Translations under genes and position numbers: made by a program
Source: an alpha proteobacterium SCGC AAA015-N04
GTDB lineage: Bacteria; Pseudomonadota; Alphaproteobacteria; Puniceispirillales; Marisalimonadaceae
DNA length: 64,000 bases
Assembly (NCBI GenBank): GCA_000383115.1
Contig: KB910555.1
Location: 1 to 64,000 of the forward strand
Direction: 5' to 3'
The notes under the pieces: model-generated
Seen by the model: the letters and a program-made list of their open reading frames with translations, nothing else
Database searches by the model: none
Told to the model about the DNA's origin: nothing
In this document: positions 39,945-49,842 of the stretch, in pieces
Position numbering within the stretch: the first letter of the stretch is position 1
Layout of the letters: each line of letters starts with the position of its first letter

Positions 39945-40834
39945 TTAATACCAACTCTTTGAATTTCCCATTTAAGCGTGATACCTGATCTTTCAAAAAC
40001 TTTTCGTCTTACATGCTCGCCTAGTTCTTCTATTTCAGTAGCATTTGAATTTTTGGCATTAATTATAAAGTTACAATGTTTTTCTGAGATCATTGCTTTG
40101 CCAATCTTCAATCCCCTACAGCCTGCTTGATCAATTAATTTCCATGCTTTATAATTTTTTGGATTTCTAAATGTGCTTCCACCGGTCTTTACTCCTACTG
40201 GTTGTGCATCTTTTCTAAGTTTAATTATTTTTTTCATTTTTTTTTCGATTATAATTTTAGTCCCTTTTGAACTTTTAAAACGAGCTGAACAAAATATCCA
40301 ATCTTCACCTATACCTATTTGTCTATAACCCATTTTAAGTTCGTTATTTTGAAAAGTTTTAAATTCACCTGAATGATTAATAGCTATAACGTCAATGAGA
40401 ACGTCTTTAAATTCTGTTCCAAAGGCACCAGAGTTCATTCTGATACCTCCACCGATAGTACCTGGAATTCCCATCAAAAATTCAAGACCAGTTCGTCCAT
40501 TATTTCTTGCAAATCGAGCTACATTTGCATCCATAGCACCAGCTTCAGCCGTAATAATGCCATTGTTATCAATACTTAAATTACATAGTTTTTTTGTTAA
40601 AATTGTGATGCCCTTAATTCCTTTATCTCTTATTAAAACATTTGATCCTGCTCCAATTGGAAAAACTTTTGAGTTTTGAGGTCTTTTTTTTAAAAAAACA
40701 GCTAAAGAATTTTTATCTTCTACTTCAAATAAAATCTCTGTATTCCCTCCAACACCAAACCAGTTAAATTTAGATAAATTTTGATTAAATTTGACAGAGT
40801 TTGAAAACTTCTTCTTTAGATAATCAATTTCCAT
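39941..40834 (-). CDS. murB: MurB, UDP-N-acetylenolpyruvoylglucosamine reductase
   Basis: The FAD/NADPH enzyme that reduces UDP-GlcNAc-enolpyruvate to UDP-MurNAc. FAD-binding segments are NWFGVGGNTEILFE and VFPIGAGSNVLIRDKGI; the catalytic regions are FLMGIPGTIGGGIRMNSGAFG, MGYRQ and GGSTFRNP, with the C-terminal EKHCNFIIN. The 297-residue length fits the short (type II) form common in Alphaproteobacteria. Overlaps murC by 11 bases. Confidence 0.97.
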   Translation of the reverse strand: MEIDYLKKKFSNSVKFNQNLSKFNWFGVGGNTEILFEVEDKNSLAVFLKKRPQNSKVFPIGAGSNVLIRDKGIKGITILTKKLCNLSIDNNGIITAEAGAMDANVARFARNNGRTGLEFLMGIPGTIGGGIRMNSGAFGTEFKDVLIDVIAINHSGEFKTFQNNELKMGYRQIGIGEDWIFCSARFKSSKGTKIIIEKKMKKIIKLRKDAQPVGVKTGGSTFRNPKNYKAWKLIDQAGCRGLKIGKAMISEKHCNFIINAKNSNATEIEELGEHVRRKVFERSGITLKWEIQRVGIK

Positions 40835-42230
40835 TTATTAAGTCACTCTCAAGATTATTTGCAATTTTTGTTATTGATCCGGCTCCAAGACAAACGATAA
40901 TATCCGCAGGCTTAACAAGATTAAGAATTGTTTTAATTAATGCTTTTTTATCATTAATATAAATTGCATTTTTATGACCATATTTTGATAAACCATTCTC
41001 TAAATTTATAGCTTCAAAATTTTTTAGTGGTGCTTCTCCAGCTGAGTAAACGTCTAGTAGTAAGACATAATCAGCATCATTAAAAGAACTGCAAAATTCA
41101 TCAAATAAATCTTTTAGACGGCTATAACGATGAGGTTGAAAAATACTTATAATTTTATTTTTGGGAGTTAATAATCTTGCAGCTGCTAAGGCAGCATCAA
41201 TTTCAACAGGGTGATGACCATAATCATCTATTATAAGTGATCCTCTAAAATTACCAACAGTTTCGAAACGTCTTTTTACCCCTGTAAAATTTTTTAACGA
41301 GTTTTTAATTTTATTAAGTGGAATTTTAAGCTCAATACCAGTTGCAATAGTCGCTAATGCGTTTTGAACATTATGAACACCAATCATTGAAAAATCTATT
41401 TCGTATTTTTTATTTACGGGTTCTCTTCTACTAGACACATTGAGTGTAAATTTCATTGATTGATTTTTGTAGTTTATATTAGTAGCTCTTATGTCTGCAT
41501 TGGCCGATAAACCATAAGTAATTACTTTTTTATCTTCTAATTTTGATATTAATTTTTGTACTCGTGGGTGGTCAATGCAAAGGCAAATAAATCCATAAAA
41601 TGGAATAGATGATAAAAATTTAAAAAAAGCATTTTCTAAATTTTCTTCATTTTTATGATAGTCAAGGTGTTCTAAGTCTATATTTGTGATTATTGCTACA
41701 GTTGGATTTAATTTTGCAAAACTTCCGTCACTTTCATCTGCTTCAACTATCATCCATTCACCATTACCTAATCTTGCATTACTGTCTAAGGAAGATATAA
41801 TTCCACCATTTATTATAGTTGGATCCATTCCATTATCTTCTATCATTTTTGCAATAAGAGATGTTGTTGTTGTTTTGCCGTGTGTACCAGCTATAGCAAT
41901 GGATTGCTTTAAACGCATTAGTTCTCCCAACATTTCAGATCTATGAACAATAGGTAAAAAAAGTTTTTTTGCCTCTAGAAGCTCAATATTTTTTTGTGGT
42001 ATAGCTGTGGAAACTACAACGATTTTCGCTTTTTTTATATTAGATCTTTTTTGACCTATGAAAACTTTAATTCCAAGTTTTTTTAATCTAAAAGTATTGT
42101 TACTCTCGCTTATGTCACTTCCTTGTATTAAATAGCCTGATTGAGCCAGTATTTCTGCAATACCACTCATACCAATGCCACCAATGCCAATAAAGTGAAT
42201 AATTCCTAGATTTTTGGGCCGTTTTAACAT
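40824..42230 (-). CDS. murC: MurC, UDP-N-acetylmuramate-L-alanine ligase
   Basis: Adds L-Ala to UDP-MurNAc. The Mur ligase order is clear: IHFIGIGGIGMSGIAEILA at the N-terminus, ATP loop IAGTHGKTTTTSLIA (about residue 113), ADESDGSF, ITNIDLEHLDYH, RRFE and DDYGHHPVEIDA. The 468-residue length is usual. It overlaps murG by 7 bases upstream and murB by 11 downstream. Confidence 0.98.
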   Translation of the reverse strand: MLKRPKNLGIIHFIGIGGIGMSGIAEILAQSGYLIQGSDISESNNTFRLKKLGIKVFIGQKRSNIKKAKIVVVSTAIPQKNIELLEAKKLFLPIVHRSEMLGELMRLKQSIAIAGTHGKTTTTSLIAKMIEDNGMDPTIINGGIISSLDSNARLGNGEWMIVEADESDGSFAKLNPTVAIITNIDLEHLDYHKNEENLENAFFKFLSSIPFYGFICLCIDHPRVQKLISKLEDKKVITYGLSANADIRATNINYKNQSMKFTLNVSSRREPVNKKYEIDFSMIGVHNVQNALATIATGIELKIPLNKIKNSLKNFTGVKRRFETVGNFRGSLIIDDYGHHPVEIDAALAAARLLTPKNKIISIFQPHRYSRLKDLFDEFCSSFNDADYVLLLDVYSAGEAPLKNFEAINLENGLSKYGHKNAIYINDKKALIKTILNLVKPADIIVCLGAGSITKIANNLESDLINGN

Positions 42231-43384
42231 AATTTAAATGGTTTCGTAATATCAGAATTTATTAAACTTAATGCTATATTTGAAAGAAATTGAGCAGGAG
42301 ATTGATTTTTTCTTAAACTTTCGAGACTATTTGAACAAGACTTAATTTTTTTACTTGCGTAAATTAGTTGAATCGGACTAGTTAATAAATTTTCTAATAA
42401 TTCCTTTAATTTTTTACTTACAAATTCATCCTCTTTAAGAGTCCAAGCGCCACCAGTTGCTTCTAAAAATTTTGCATTAGCTTCTTGATGATTGTCTAAT
42501 GCTGAAGGTAACGGTATAAATATAACCGGTCTACAAGAAGTCAAAATTTCGGCTACACTTGAACCACCTGAACGTGTAATTATTAGGTGGGATTGAAAAA
42601 ACTTTTCTGGAATATTCTCAAAAAAACTTTTTAATTCATAATTTATTTTATTTTTATTATACATAGCTTCAACAAAATTTTTGTCTTCTGATCTAACTTG
42701 TTGAACTATTTTAAGTTTATCCTTTAATCTTTTGGGAAGAGAGCAAAAGACTTTTGTCACTTCATGTGAAAAAAATTTAGATCCCAAGCTTCCTCCAACA
42801 ACTAAAATATTAAATTTTTGATTTTTTCTTGGAATTTTATAAAGAGATTTATCATTGTTATTAAATTCCTTGCGTGTTGGATTTCCAGTAAAAATATATG
42901 TTGGATTTTTTTTAATATTTTTTGTTTCGACAAAAGATAATGCAATCACATTTACTAAATTACTAAGAAATTTGTTTGCTCTGCCAACTATCGCATTTTG
43001 TTCGTGTATAATTATTGGTATTTTAAAAAGTTTTGCAGCTAATATTGGCGCAACCGAAAAATATCCACCAAAGCCAATTATAATTTTTGGTTTGGTTTTT
43101 AAAATTAAAATTATTGACTTAAAAAAAGAAATAATAAATTGATAAATCGATTTAATCTTATTTAAAAAACTATGTACTGAAGGACTAGAGGCTTTGTGAA
43201 TAAAAATTTTATGTGAGTTGTTTTGTTGATTTAAAAAAACATTAAAAAAATTTTTTCCTCTTTGGTCTGTTATTATAACAAAATCATGTACTTTAATTTC
43301 ATTCATTATAGATAATGCTGGAAAGATATGTCCGCCCGTTCCTCCAGTTGCGATCATGATTGTTTTTTTTGTATTATTATTCAT
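42224..43384 (-). CDS. murG: MurG, lipid II synthase (GlcNAc transferase)
   Basis: MurG transfers GlcNAc to lipid I at the inner face of the membrane. The GT28 motifs are MIATGGTGGHIFPALSI at the N-terminus, IGFGGYFSVAPILAAK, HEQNAIVGRANKFLS, FTGNPTRKEF, VVGGSLGSKFFS and the donor site ITRSGGSSVAEIL followed by FIPLPSALDNHQEANA. The C-terminus is more divergent. At 386 residues it is slightly long. Confidence 0.97.
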   Translation of the reverse strand: MNNNTKKTIMIATGGTGGHIFPALSIMNEIKVHDFVIITDQRGKNFFNVFLNQQNNSHKIFIHKASSPSVHSFLNKIKSIYQFIISFFKSIILILKTKPKIIIGFGGYFSVAPILAAKLFKIPIIIHEQNAIVGRANKFLSNLVNVIALSFVETKNIKKNPTYIFTGNPTRKEFNNNDKSLYKIPRKNQKFNILVVGGSLGSKFFSHEVTKVFCSLPKRLKDKLKIVQQVRSEDKNFVEAMYNKNKINYELKSFFENIPEKFFQSHLIITRSGGSSVAEILTSCRPVIFIPLPSALDNHQEANAKFLEATGGAWTLKEDEFVSKKLKELLENLLTSPIQLIYASKKIKSCSNSLESLRKNQSPAQFLSNIALSLINSDITKPFKLC

Positions 43385-43416
43385 AAAATTTTATCTTTTT
43401 TATTTTTTTACATTTT

Positions 43417-44514
43417 CTAAAAAGTTTTTTTTCTTGTTAATGATAGTAAAATACCTGCCGTAATTGCAGATGCGATTATTGATGATCCACCATAGGACAA
43501 AAAAGGTAATGTCATCCCCTTCGGAGGAATGAGATCAGTATTACTAGCCATGTGTATTAATGATTGAAATCCAAGTTGAAAAGCTAGACCACTTACAGCG
43601 AGTATAAAGAAAAGATTTTCAGTTTTTAAAGTTAAAAGAAATGACCTACCAATTATAAGGCCATAAATAGCAATAATCAGGCAACAAATTAAGACACCGT
43701 ATTCTTCTGCTGCAACAGCAAATATGAAGTCTGAGTGAGCATCTGGTAATGTTTTCTTATATAAGCCTTCACCAGGACCTTTACCCCATAATCCACCAGA
43801 TTCAAATGATTGAAGCGATTTAGTTATTTGATAAGTATTGCCATCGATAAAATTATCAATTCTAATTCTTACATGATCAAAATGCCTATATGCTAAAATC
43901 ATAAAAATAGGAAATGCTAGTATCAGGCATAGAATGACAATAACTGGTAAACCAGCAATAAATAACTGGAGACCCCAGGTAAAGATTATAACAATTGTCA
44001 TTCCAACATCAGGTTGTAACAAAAGGAGAGCAGATAGTAAAAGTATAGAGCCAATGGACCACGCCCAACCTGGAAAATCTTTCTTTTCCATCCATAATGT
44101 TAAAATCCATGCATTAAATATTATGTAAAATGGTTTACAAATTTCGCTTGGTTGAAAGCTAAAATTTCCTATGTTTAACCATCTTTGAGCACCTTTAATT
44201 TTTTCTCCCTCAAACAAAACAAATAATAATAAACAAATACATATTAAAAATCCAAGTATACAGAGCAGTTTTGTCTGTCGTGTATTTAAAATTGAAAAGA
44301 ATATAATAACGGGGATACTTAATAAACTAAAAAAGAAATGTCGTATTGTAAAATAGTTAGAAGATATGTTTATACTTTCGGCAATGTGTTGACTAGAAGC
44401 CATGACAAGAAAAATACCAAAAACAATTAATATAAAAAAGCTTGTTAATAATAGTCTATCAACTGTCCACCACCAAAGTGCTATATTCGATCTATCAGAG
44501 CGTGTGATTAACAT
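43417..44514 (-). CDS. ftsW: FtsW, septal peptidoglycan polymerase
   Basis: A SEDS-family membrane protein with about ten membrane segments in 365 residues. The family pattern appears in GAQRWLNIGNFSFQPSEICKP, LLLQPDVGMTIVI, SLQSFESGGLWGKGPGEG, PDAHSDFIFAVAAEEYG and the end PFLSYGGSSIIAS. FtsW polymerises lipid II with FtsI, which is encoded in the same cluster. It stops 32 bases before murG. Confidence 0.97.
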   Translation of the reverse strand: MLITRSDRSNIALWWWTVDRLLLTSFFILIVFGIFLVMASSQHIAESINISSNYFTIRHFFFSLLSIPVIIFFSILNTRQTKLLCILGFLICICLLLFVLFEGEKIKGAQRWLNIGNFSFQPSEICKPFYIIFNAWILTLWMEKKDFPGWAWSIGSILLLSALLLLQPDVGMTIVIIFTWGLQLFIAGLPVIVILCLILAFPIFMILAYRHFDHVRIRIDNFIDGNTYQITKSLQSFESGGLWGKGPGEGLYKKTLPDAHSDFIFAVAAEEYGVLICCLIIAIYGLIIGRSFLLTLKTENLFFILAVSGLAFQLGFQSLIHMASNTDLIPPKGMTLPFLSYGGSSIIASAITAGILLSLTRKKTF

Positions 44515-44515
44515 A

Positions 44516-45835
44516 CTAAATAGCTTCCTTTAAATTTTTACTTACAATTTTTTTAAATTTATTCCCTCTATCTTCAAAACTTTCAAATTGATCAAAACTT
44601 GCTGCAGAAGGTGAAAGTAAAATCACGACGCTTTTAGCGCTAGACACTAAAGCTTTTCTGATGGTAAGACTTACAGCATTTTCAAGAGTTTCACACTTAT
44701 TTAAGGGAATACTTTTATTATATTTCTTTATTTCTCTTGTAAAAAAATCGGTGTGATTTCCTATCAAAAAACATTCAATGACTCTATTTAAATAATGAGT
44801 AGCTTCTCCAATTCCATCTATTTTTGGTTTTCCTCCAACTATCCAAAATATATTATTATATGATCTCAGAGCAGCAGCAGTTGAATCACCATTTGTTGAT
44901 TTACTGTCGTTAATGATTTTGATCTTTGAAGAATAAAAAATTGTCTCCATACGATGAGGTAAGCCACAAAAACTCTCTATTGACGATTCTATATTTTTAT
45001 TTGAAAGTTCTAGATTTTTAGCCAAAGAAATGGCAATTGAAGCATTAACAAGATTATGATGACCTACTAAAGATTGATTATTACCAATGATTTTTTTGTA
45101 ATCTTCTGTATTTGCTTTTATTATTCTAATATCTTTGTAATTTTTCCCAGAGATTAATTTATTTAAAGACTGGTTTTTTTTATCTATAACGATGGCACCT
45201 TCATCAACTAAAAAATTTAAGATTTTTAATTTGCTTAATCGATAATTATCAAAACTTCCATGATATTCTATATGATCTGGAGTAATATTAATTATAGCAG
45301 CCAAATCTAATTTTAATTTTGTAGATCCATCTAGTTGATAACTTGACAATTCAAGTATGATTATCCCATCTTCTCCTGGATCAATAATTTTACAAGCAGG
45401 GTAACCATAATTGCCCCCAACTTCGCATTTAATATTATTATATTTTAATATATGATATAAGAGTGCTACAGTTGTTGATTTTCCGTTAGTACCAGTAATT
45501 CCAATTATCCTAGCTTTGGGTTTAGTCTCAGTAAATAAATCAACATCATTTATTATTTTAACATTATGTTTTATTGCAAGTAAAATTGCTTGATGTTTGT
45601 TTTTGTTATTGATAGGTATACCAGGACTTACGATCAGTACTTCTAAATTATTCCAAGGCCAATTTTTATAATTTACCCAAATATGTCTAGGCAGTTTTAA
45701 TTTTTTTTCATTTTTATCATCAAACGCAAATATCTTAGCATCTAACTTTTTCAAAATATTAATTGCTGCTAAGCCAGATATGCCTAAACCTAAAATTCCA
45801 ATATTTTTATTCCTATAGTTATTTATATTATCCAA
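44516..45835 (-). CDS. murD: MurD, UDP-MurNAc-L-Ala-D-Glu ligase
   Basis: Adds D-Glu to UDP-MurNAc-L-Ala. Seen: IGILGLGISGLAAINIL (N-terminal UDP site), SPGIP, ITGTNGKSTTVALLYHIL (ATP loop, about residue 113), ELSSYQLD, INITPDHIEYHGSFDNY and NDSKSTNGDSTAAAL. The 439-residue length is usual. It lies between mraY and ftsW with 5- and 1-base gaps. Confidence 0.97.
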   Translation of the reverse strand: MDNINNYRNKNIGILGLGISGLAAINILKKLDAKIFAFDDKNEKKLKLPRHIWVNYKNWPWNNLEVLIVSPGIPINNKNKHQAILLAIKHNVKIINDVDLFTETKPKARIIGITGTNGKSTTVALLYHILKYNNIKCEVGGNYGYPACKIIDPGEDGIIILELSSYQLDGSTKLKLDLAAIINITPDHIEYHGSFDNYRLSKLKILNFLVDEGAIVIDKKNQSLNKLISGKNYKDIRIIKANTEDYKKIIGNNQSLVGHHNLVNASIAISLAKNLELSNKNIESSIESFCGLPHRMETIFYSSKIKIINDSKSTNGDSTAAALRSYNNIFWIVGGKPKIDGIGEATHYLNRVIECFLIGNHTDFFTREIKKYNKSIPLNKCETLENAVSLTIRKALVSSAKSVVILLSPSAASFDQFESFEDRGNKFKKIVSKNLKEAI

Positions 45836-45840
45836 ACTTA

Positions 45841-46929
45841 CTACCTTAGTTTAAGAGTTGAAATACCAATTAAAGCTAAAATAACTGCTATTATCCAAAA
45901 TCTAATTACAATAGTGGACTCAGCCCACCCTTTTTGTTCAAAGTGGTGATGCAGAGGCGCCATCTTAAATAATCTTTTTCCAGTTAATTTAAATGACAAA
46001 ATCTGAAAAATTACTGAGATAGTTTCTAATACAAAAAGCCCACCAATTATAATTAATACTAATTCATGTCTTGATGCTGAAGCAGTTACTCCTATAACGC
46101 CACCTAGTGATAATGATCCTGTATCGCCCATAAAAACCATTGCTGGGGGAGCATTAAACCATAAAAAACCTAACCCAGCACCAATTATTGCTCCCAAAAA
46201 TACTGTAATTTCTCCAACTCCAGGTATATAATTTATTTGTAAATAATTAGAAAAATTAAAGTTTCCCGCTAAATAAGCTATTATTGCTAATGTACCTGAA
46301 GCAATTATAACGGGAACAATTGCTAACCCGTCTAAACCGTCTGTTAAGTTAACTGCGTTAGATGAACCTACAATTACAATAATTGTAAAAGGAATGTAAA
46401 AAATACCTAAATATAAAATGCTTTCTTTAAGAAATGGGATTGACAAAGAATTTTTTAGACTCTCTGGAGAATTATCTGACAAAAACCATGCTGCGATAAA
46501 CGCAACAATAATTTGGGGTATAATTTTTTGATAACTTTTTAGTCCATTTGAACTCATTCGAGAAACTTTTAACCAATCGTCTAAAAGACCAATACATCCA
46601 AATGAAATAGCAACTCCAAGAATAACCCATATATATAAGTTATCTAATCTAGCCCAGAGTAATGTAGACGTGGTAAAAGCAAATAAAATTAACAATCCAC
46701 CCATAGTAGGTGTTCCAGTTTTGAAAATAATGTGATTTTTAGGTCCATCCTCTCGTATAGGTTGTCCTGTCTTCTGAAATTTTTTTAATAATAATATTAT
46801 TCTGCCGCCAAAGATAAAACTAATTAGCAGTGCTGTAAGGAGCGCACCGATTGTTCTAAAAGATATGTATTTAAACAAATTAAGTGGTTGAAAATATTCT
46901 GTGAAATTTAATAAAAAATCAGGCAGCAT
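45841..46929 (-). CDS. mraY: MraY, phospho-MurNAc-pentapeptide transferase
   Basis: Transfers phospho-MurNAc-pentapeptide to undecaprenyl phosphate to give lipid I. It is a ten-helix membrane protein of 362 residues with KTGTPTMGGLLIL, FGCIGLLDDWLKVSR, NAVNLTDGLDGLAI (catalytic Asp region), FMGDTGSLSLGG and APLHHHFEQKGW. These are the standard MraY motifs. Overlaps murF by 11 bases. Confidence 0.98.
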   Translation of the reverse strand: MLPDFLLNFTEYFQPLNLFKYISFRTIGALLTALLISFIFGGRIILLLKKFQKTGQPIREDGPKNHIIFKTGTPTMGGLLILFAFTTSTLLWARLDNLYIWVILGVAISFGCIGLLDDWLKVSRMSSNGLKSYQKIIPQIIVAFIAAWFLSDNSPESLKNSLSIPFLKESILYLGIFYIPFTIIVIVGSSNAVNLTDGLDGLAIVPVIIASGTLAIIAYLAGNFNFSNYLQINYIPGVGEITVFLGAIIGAGLGFLWFNAPPAMVFMGDTGSLSLGGVIGVTASASRHELVLIIIGGLFVLETISVIFQILSFKLTGKRLFKMAPLHHHFEQKGWAESTIVIRFWIIAVILALIGISTLKLR

Positions 46930-48349
46930 TATGTGTCTCCTGATGCTTTTTTTTAATTGTTTTTACTAACTTCCATAAACCTGTTCCATTTGAACCCTTT
47001 ACAAGTATAAGTTGTTTAGGTTTAATTAATTCATCAAATTGGTGTAATAATTTTTCAATTGATTTGTACGAAATACAAGTTGTAAAAGAACTTAATTGTT
47101 TCGCGATAAAATTAGTATAATTACCTACAGTAATAAGTAAGTTTGGATTAATTTCCTTAATTGCTGGAATAAGTCTCAGATGAAGTTCTTTAGATTTTCT
47201 CCCTAATTCAAGCATGTCTCCAATAATTAAAATTGTTTCATAATCATCAAATTTATTTTGAAATTTTTTAAAATCTGAAAGGGCATATTTCATAGATATG
47301 GGATTTGCGTTGTAACTATCGTCAATAAGTAATGATTTGTGATTCTTTTCAAAATTAATTATTATCTTTTCACCTCTCCCAGATAATGGTTTTATATTAG
47401 TGATGGTATTGAAGATATGAGTTAAATTTAATTTCAATTCCTTGGCAATAGCAACTGTTGCAATTGCGTTGACTGCTTGGGTTGTGTTCAAAAAATTTAA
47501 ATACCAACTTTTTTGATGGTCAAAATAAATTTTTGAGCCTTCTTTATAATCTTTAATGTTTATTATTTTAGTATTTGCATTATCTGAAAAACCATATAAG
47601 TGGATTTTTGCATTAATTTCTTTTGCTTTTTTTACTAAATAATCACACCAAACATTATCTGAGTATAATATTACTATTCCTTTAGGTTTAATACCTGCAA
47701 AAATATTGCTCTTTTCACTTGCAATTTCCTTTTCATTTCTGAAATTTTGAATATGTGAATTTGATACATTTGTAATTAAAGCAATATCTGGTAAAGCTAA
47801 TTTTGCAAGATCAGTCATTTCACCAACTTTACTAATACCTAGCTCTAAAACACAATAATCATAATTTTGAGGTAATCTAGACAAAGTCAGAGAAAGTCCA
47901 ATAATATTATTATTATTTCCATGAGTGTAATGAGTTTTACCGTAATTGAATAATGACTTATATATAAAATATTTCGTGGTTGTTTTACCATTACTTCCTG
48001 TCAAAGCTATTGTTTTGCCTTTAAATCTTTTTCGACCAAATTTGGCAATATTTATCAAAGCTTGTTTTGTATCTTTGACTAAAAGACCTTCATATTTTTC
48101 TGCTAGTTTTTTATCTGAAACAATAACCCCATTAGCTCCCTTATGAATCGCCGAATTTACAAAATCATGACCATTAAAATTTTCACCCTTTAATGCTATA
48201 AATAAATCTCCTACTTTTATTGACCGACTATCAATGCTAATTCCAGACACAATTTCAATTTTTTTGAGAAAATTGTAAGTTGGGTCTGTGCCATTTGTAG
48301 CTGAAATTAAGTCTTTTTTTGTCCACAGTGTTTCCAACTTATGCACCAA
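46919..48349 (-). CDS. murF: MurF, D-Ala-D-Ala-adding ligase
   Basis: Adds D-Ala-D-Ala to UDP-MurNAc-tripeptide. Evident segments: GISIDSRSIKVGDLFIALKG near the N-terminus, ALTGSNGKTTTKYFIYKSL (ATP loop, about residue 115), LELGISKVGEM, NVSNSHIQNF, LIDDSYNANPISM and LGDML-like LIIGDMLELG. The 476-residue length is normal. It overlaps murE and mraY by 11 bases each. Confidence 0.97.
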   Translation of the reverse strand: MVHKLETLWTKKDLISATNGTDPTYNFLKKIEIVSGISIDSRSIKVGDLFIALKGENFNGHDFVNSAIHKGANGVIVSDKKLAEKYEGLLVKDTKQALINIAKFGRKRFKGKTIALTGSNGKTTTKYFIYKSLFNYGKTHYTHGNNNNIIGLSLTLSRLPQNYDYCVLELGISKVGEMTDLAKLALPDIALITNVSNSHIQNFRNEKEIASEKSNIFAGIKPKGIVILYSDNVWCDYLVKKAKEINAKIHLYGFSDNANTKIINIKDYKEGSKIYFDHQKSWYLNFLNTTQAVNAIATVAIAKELKLNLTHIFNTITNIKPLSGRGEKIIINFEKNHKSLLIDDSYNANPISMKYALSDFKKFQNKFDDYETILIIGDMLELGRKSKELHLRLIPAIKEINPNLLITVGNYTNFIAKQLSSFTTCISYKSIEKLLHQFDELIKPKQLILVKGSNGTGLWKLVKTIKKKHQETHNAA

Positions 48350-49841
48350 TCTTATCTAAATTTTTAATTGCTTCTTTTGCAACTGTATAATCATCAAATG
48401 GTAAAGTTTCTGTTCCTAGAGTTTGCGTAGTCTCATGCCCTTTACCTGCAATTAATAAAATATCTTCATTTTTAAGTTTTGAAATTGCATATTTTATGGC
48501 ATTATTTCGATTTTCTATTTCAATCGCTTTAGGACAACCTTTTAAAATTTCTCTCCTTATATTTGAAGGAGTTTCGTCTCTTGGATTATCATCTGTAACA
48601 ATCACTAAATTAGAATTTTCGTGAGCTATTTTACCCATGATTTGACGTTTATCTTTATCTCTGTTTCCACCACATCCAAACAGTGTTATTATTCTTCCCT
48701 TAGCATCTTTTTTTAACGAAATTAAAACTGACGATAATGCTTCAGGCGTATGTGCATAGTCGATTATGACTAATGACTTGCTTTTGCTATCTGTAATTAT
48801 TTCCATACGTCCTTTTGCAGGTTTTAAATAACTTAAAGATTTAAAAACAAAATCTGGATCCATGCCTAGAGCTATACAAATAGAGGCTGAAGCAATAACA
48901 TTATAGACCTGAAATTCACCTATCATGCCAAGTGTTATATTGTAAGATTTAAGTTTATATCTTATGATCAGATCTATGGATTTGTTCTGTTGATTAATGT
49001 TGCAAATCCTGATGTCTGCTTCACTATTTTTCCCAAAACTTAAGACATAGAAGTTAAAACTTTTAAGTTCTTCATAAAGTATATTTCCATAATTATCGTC
49101 AATATTAATTGCTAATGAAGAATTTTTTTTAAGAAGATGAGTAAACAATCTTTTTTTAGCCGAATAATAATTTTCTATATTTTTATGATAATCAAGATGA
49201 TCATGAGATAGATTTGTAAAAACAGCTCCTGAAAACTTTATTCCATCTAATCTTCTTTGATCAATGCCGTGTGATGAGGCTTCTATAGCAACATGAGAAA
49301 TCTCGTTGTCAGTCAAAGATTTGAGTTCTTTATATAAATGTGATGGTTCAAATGTCGTTAAATTTTGATTTGAATTATAATAAAAAGTTTGTTTAGTATG
49401 TGAAACAATTTTTGTCCCAAGTGTACCCATAGATGCTGATTTCCAACCAGCTTGACCCCATATTTGACGACAAAAATCTACTACGGAAGTTTTACCGTTT
49501 GTTCCTGTTACGCCAATAATTTGTTTAGGTTGTTTTTTATAAAAACAAGCTAGCAATATAGAGTATATTTCTCTTGCAGTACCTTTTTTTAATGATACGG
49601 TTTGGCTATCAAAATTATCTTCTGCTAAAGTTAATATAGCTCCTTTTTCTCTTGCTTCGGTAATATAGTTTAAACCATTATGCTTTTTTCCTTTTATTGC
49701 TACAAAGATATAATCATTTTTAATATCCTTGCTACTTGAAGAAATTCCATTGATATTATGATTGAGGATTTCTTTACTAACATTTTTAAAGGTTTTCTCT
49801 AATTTTGGATTTCTTGATATTATATCTTTCAAAAGAAACAT
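48339..49841 (-). CDS. murE: MurE, UDP-MurNAc-tripeptide synthetase (meso-DAP type)
   Basis: Adds the third residue to the peptide stem. Typical parts: GISSSSKDIKNDYIFVAIKG, IGVTGTNGKTSVVDF (ATP loop), EASSHGIDQRRLDG, NLSHDHLDYHK and VIIDYAHTPEAL. The substrate motif TDDNPRDE is the DNPR form associated with meso-diaminopimelate rather than lysine. The 500-residue length is normal. It abuts ftsI with one base between. Confidence 0.98.
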   Translation of the reverse strand: MFLLKDIISRNPKLEKTFKNVSKEILNHNINGISSSSKDIKNDYIFVAIKGKKHNGLNYITEAREKGAILTLAEDNFDSQTVSLKKGTAREIYSILLACFYKKQPKQIIGVTGTNGKTSVVDFCRQIWGQAGWKSASMGTLGTKIVSHTKQTFYYNSNQNLTTFEPSHLYKELKSLTDNEISHVAIEASSHGIDQRRLDGIKFSGAVFTNLSHDHLDYHKNIENYYSAKKRLFTHLLKKNSSLAINIDDNYGNILYEELKSFNFYVLSFGKNSEADIRICNINQQNKSIDLIIRYKLKSYNITLGMIGEFQVYNVIASASICIALGMDPDFVFKSLSYLKPAKGRMEIITDSKSKSLVIIDYAHTPEALSSVLISLKKDAKGRIITLFGCGGNRDKDKRQIMGKIAHENSNLVIVTDDNPRDETPSNIRREILKGCPKAIEIENRNNAIKYAISKLKNEDILLIAGKGHETTQTLGTETLPFDDYTVAKEAIKNLDKIGA

Positions 49842-49842
49842 C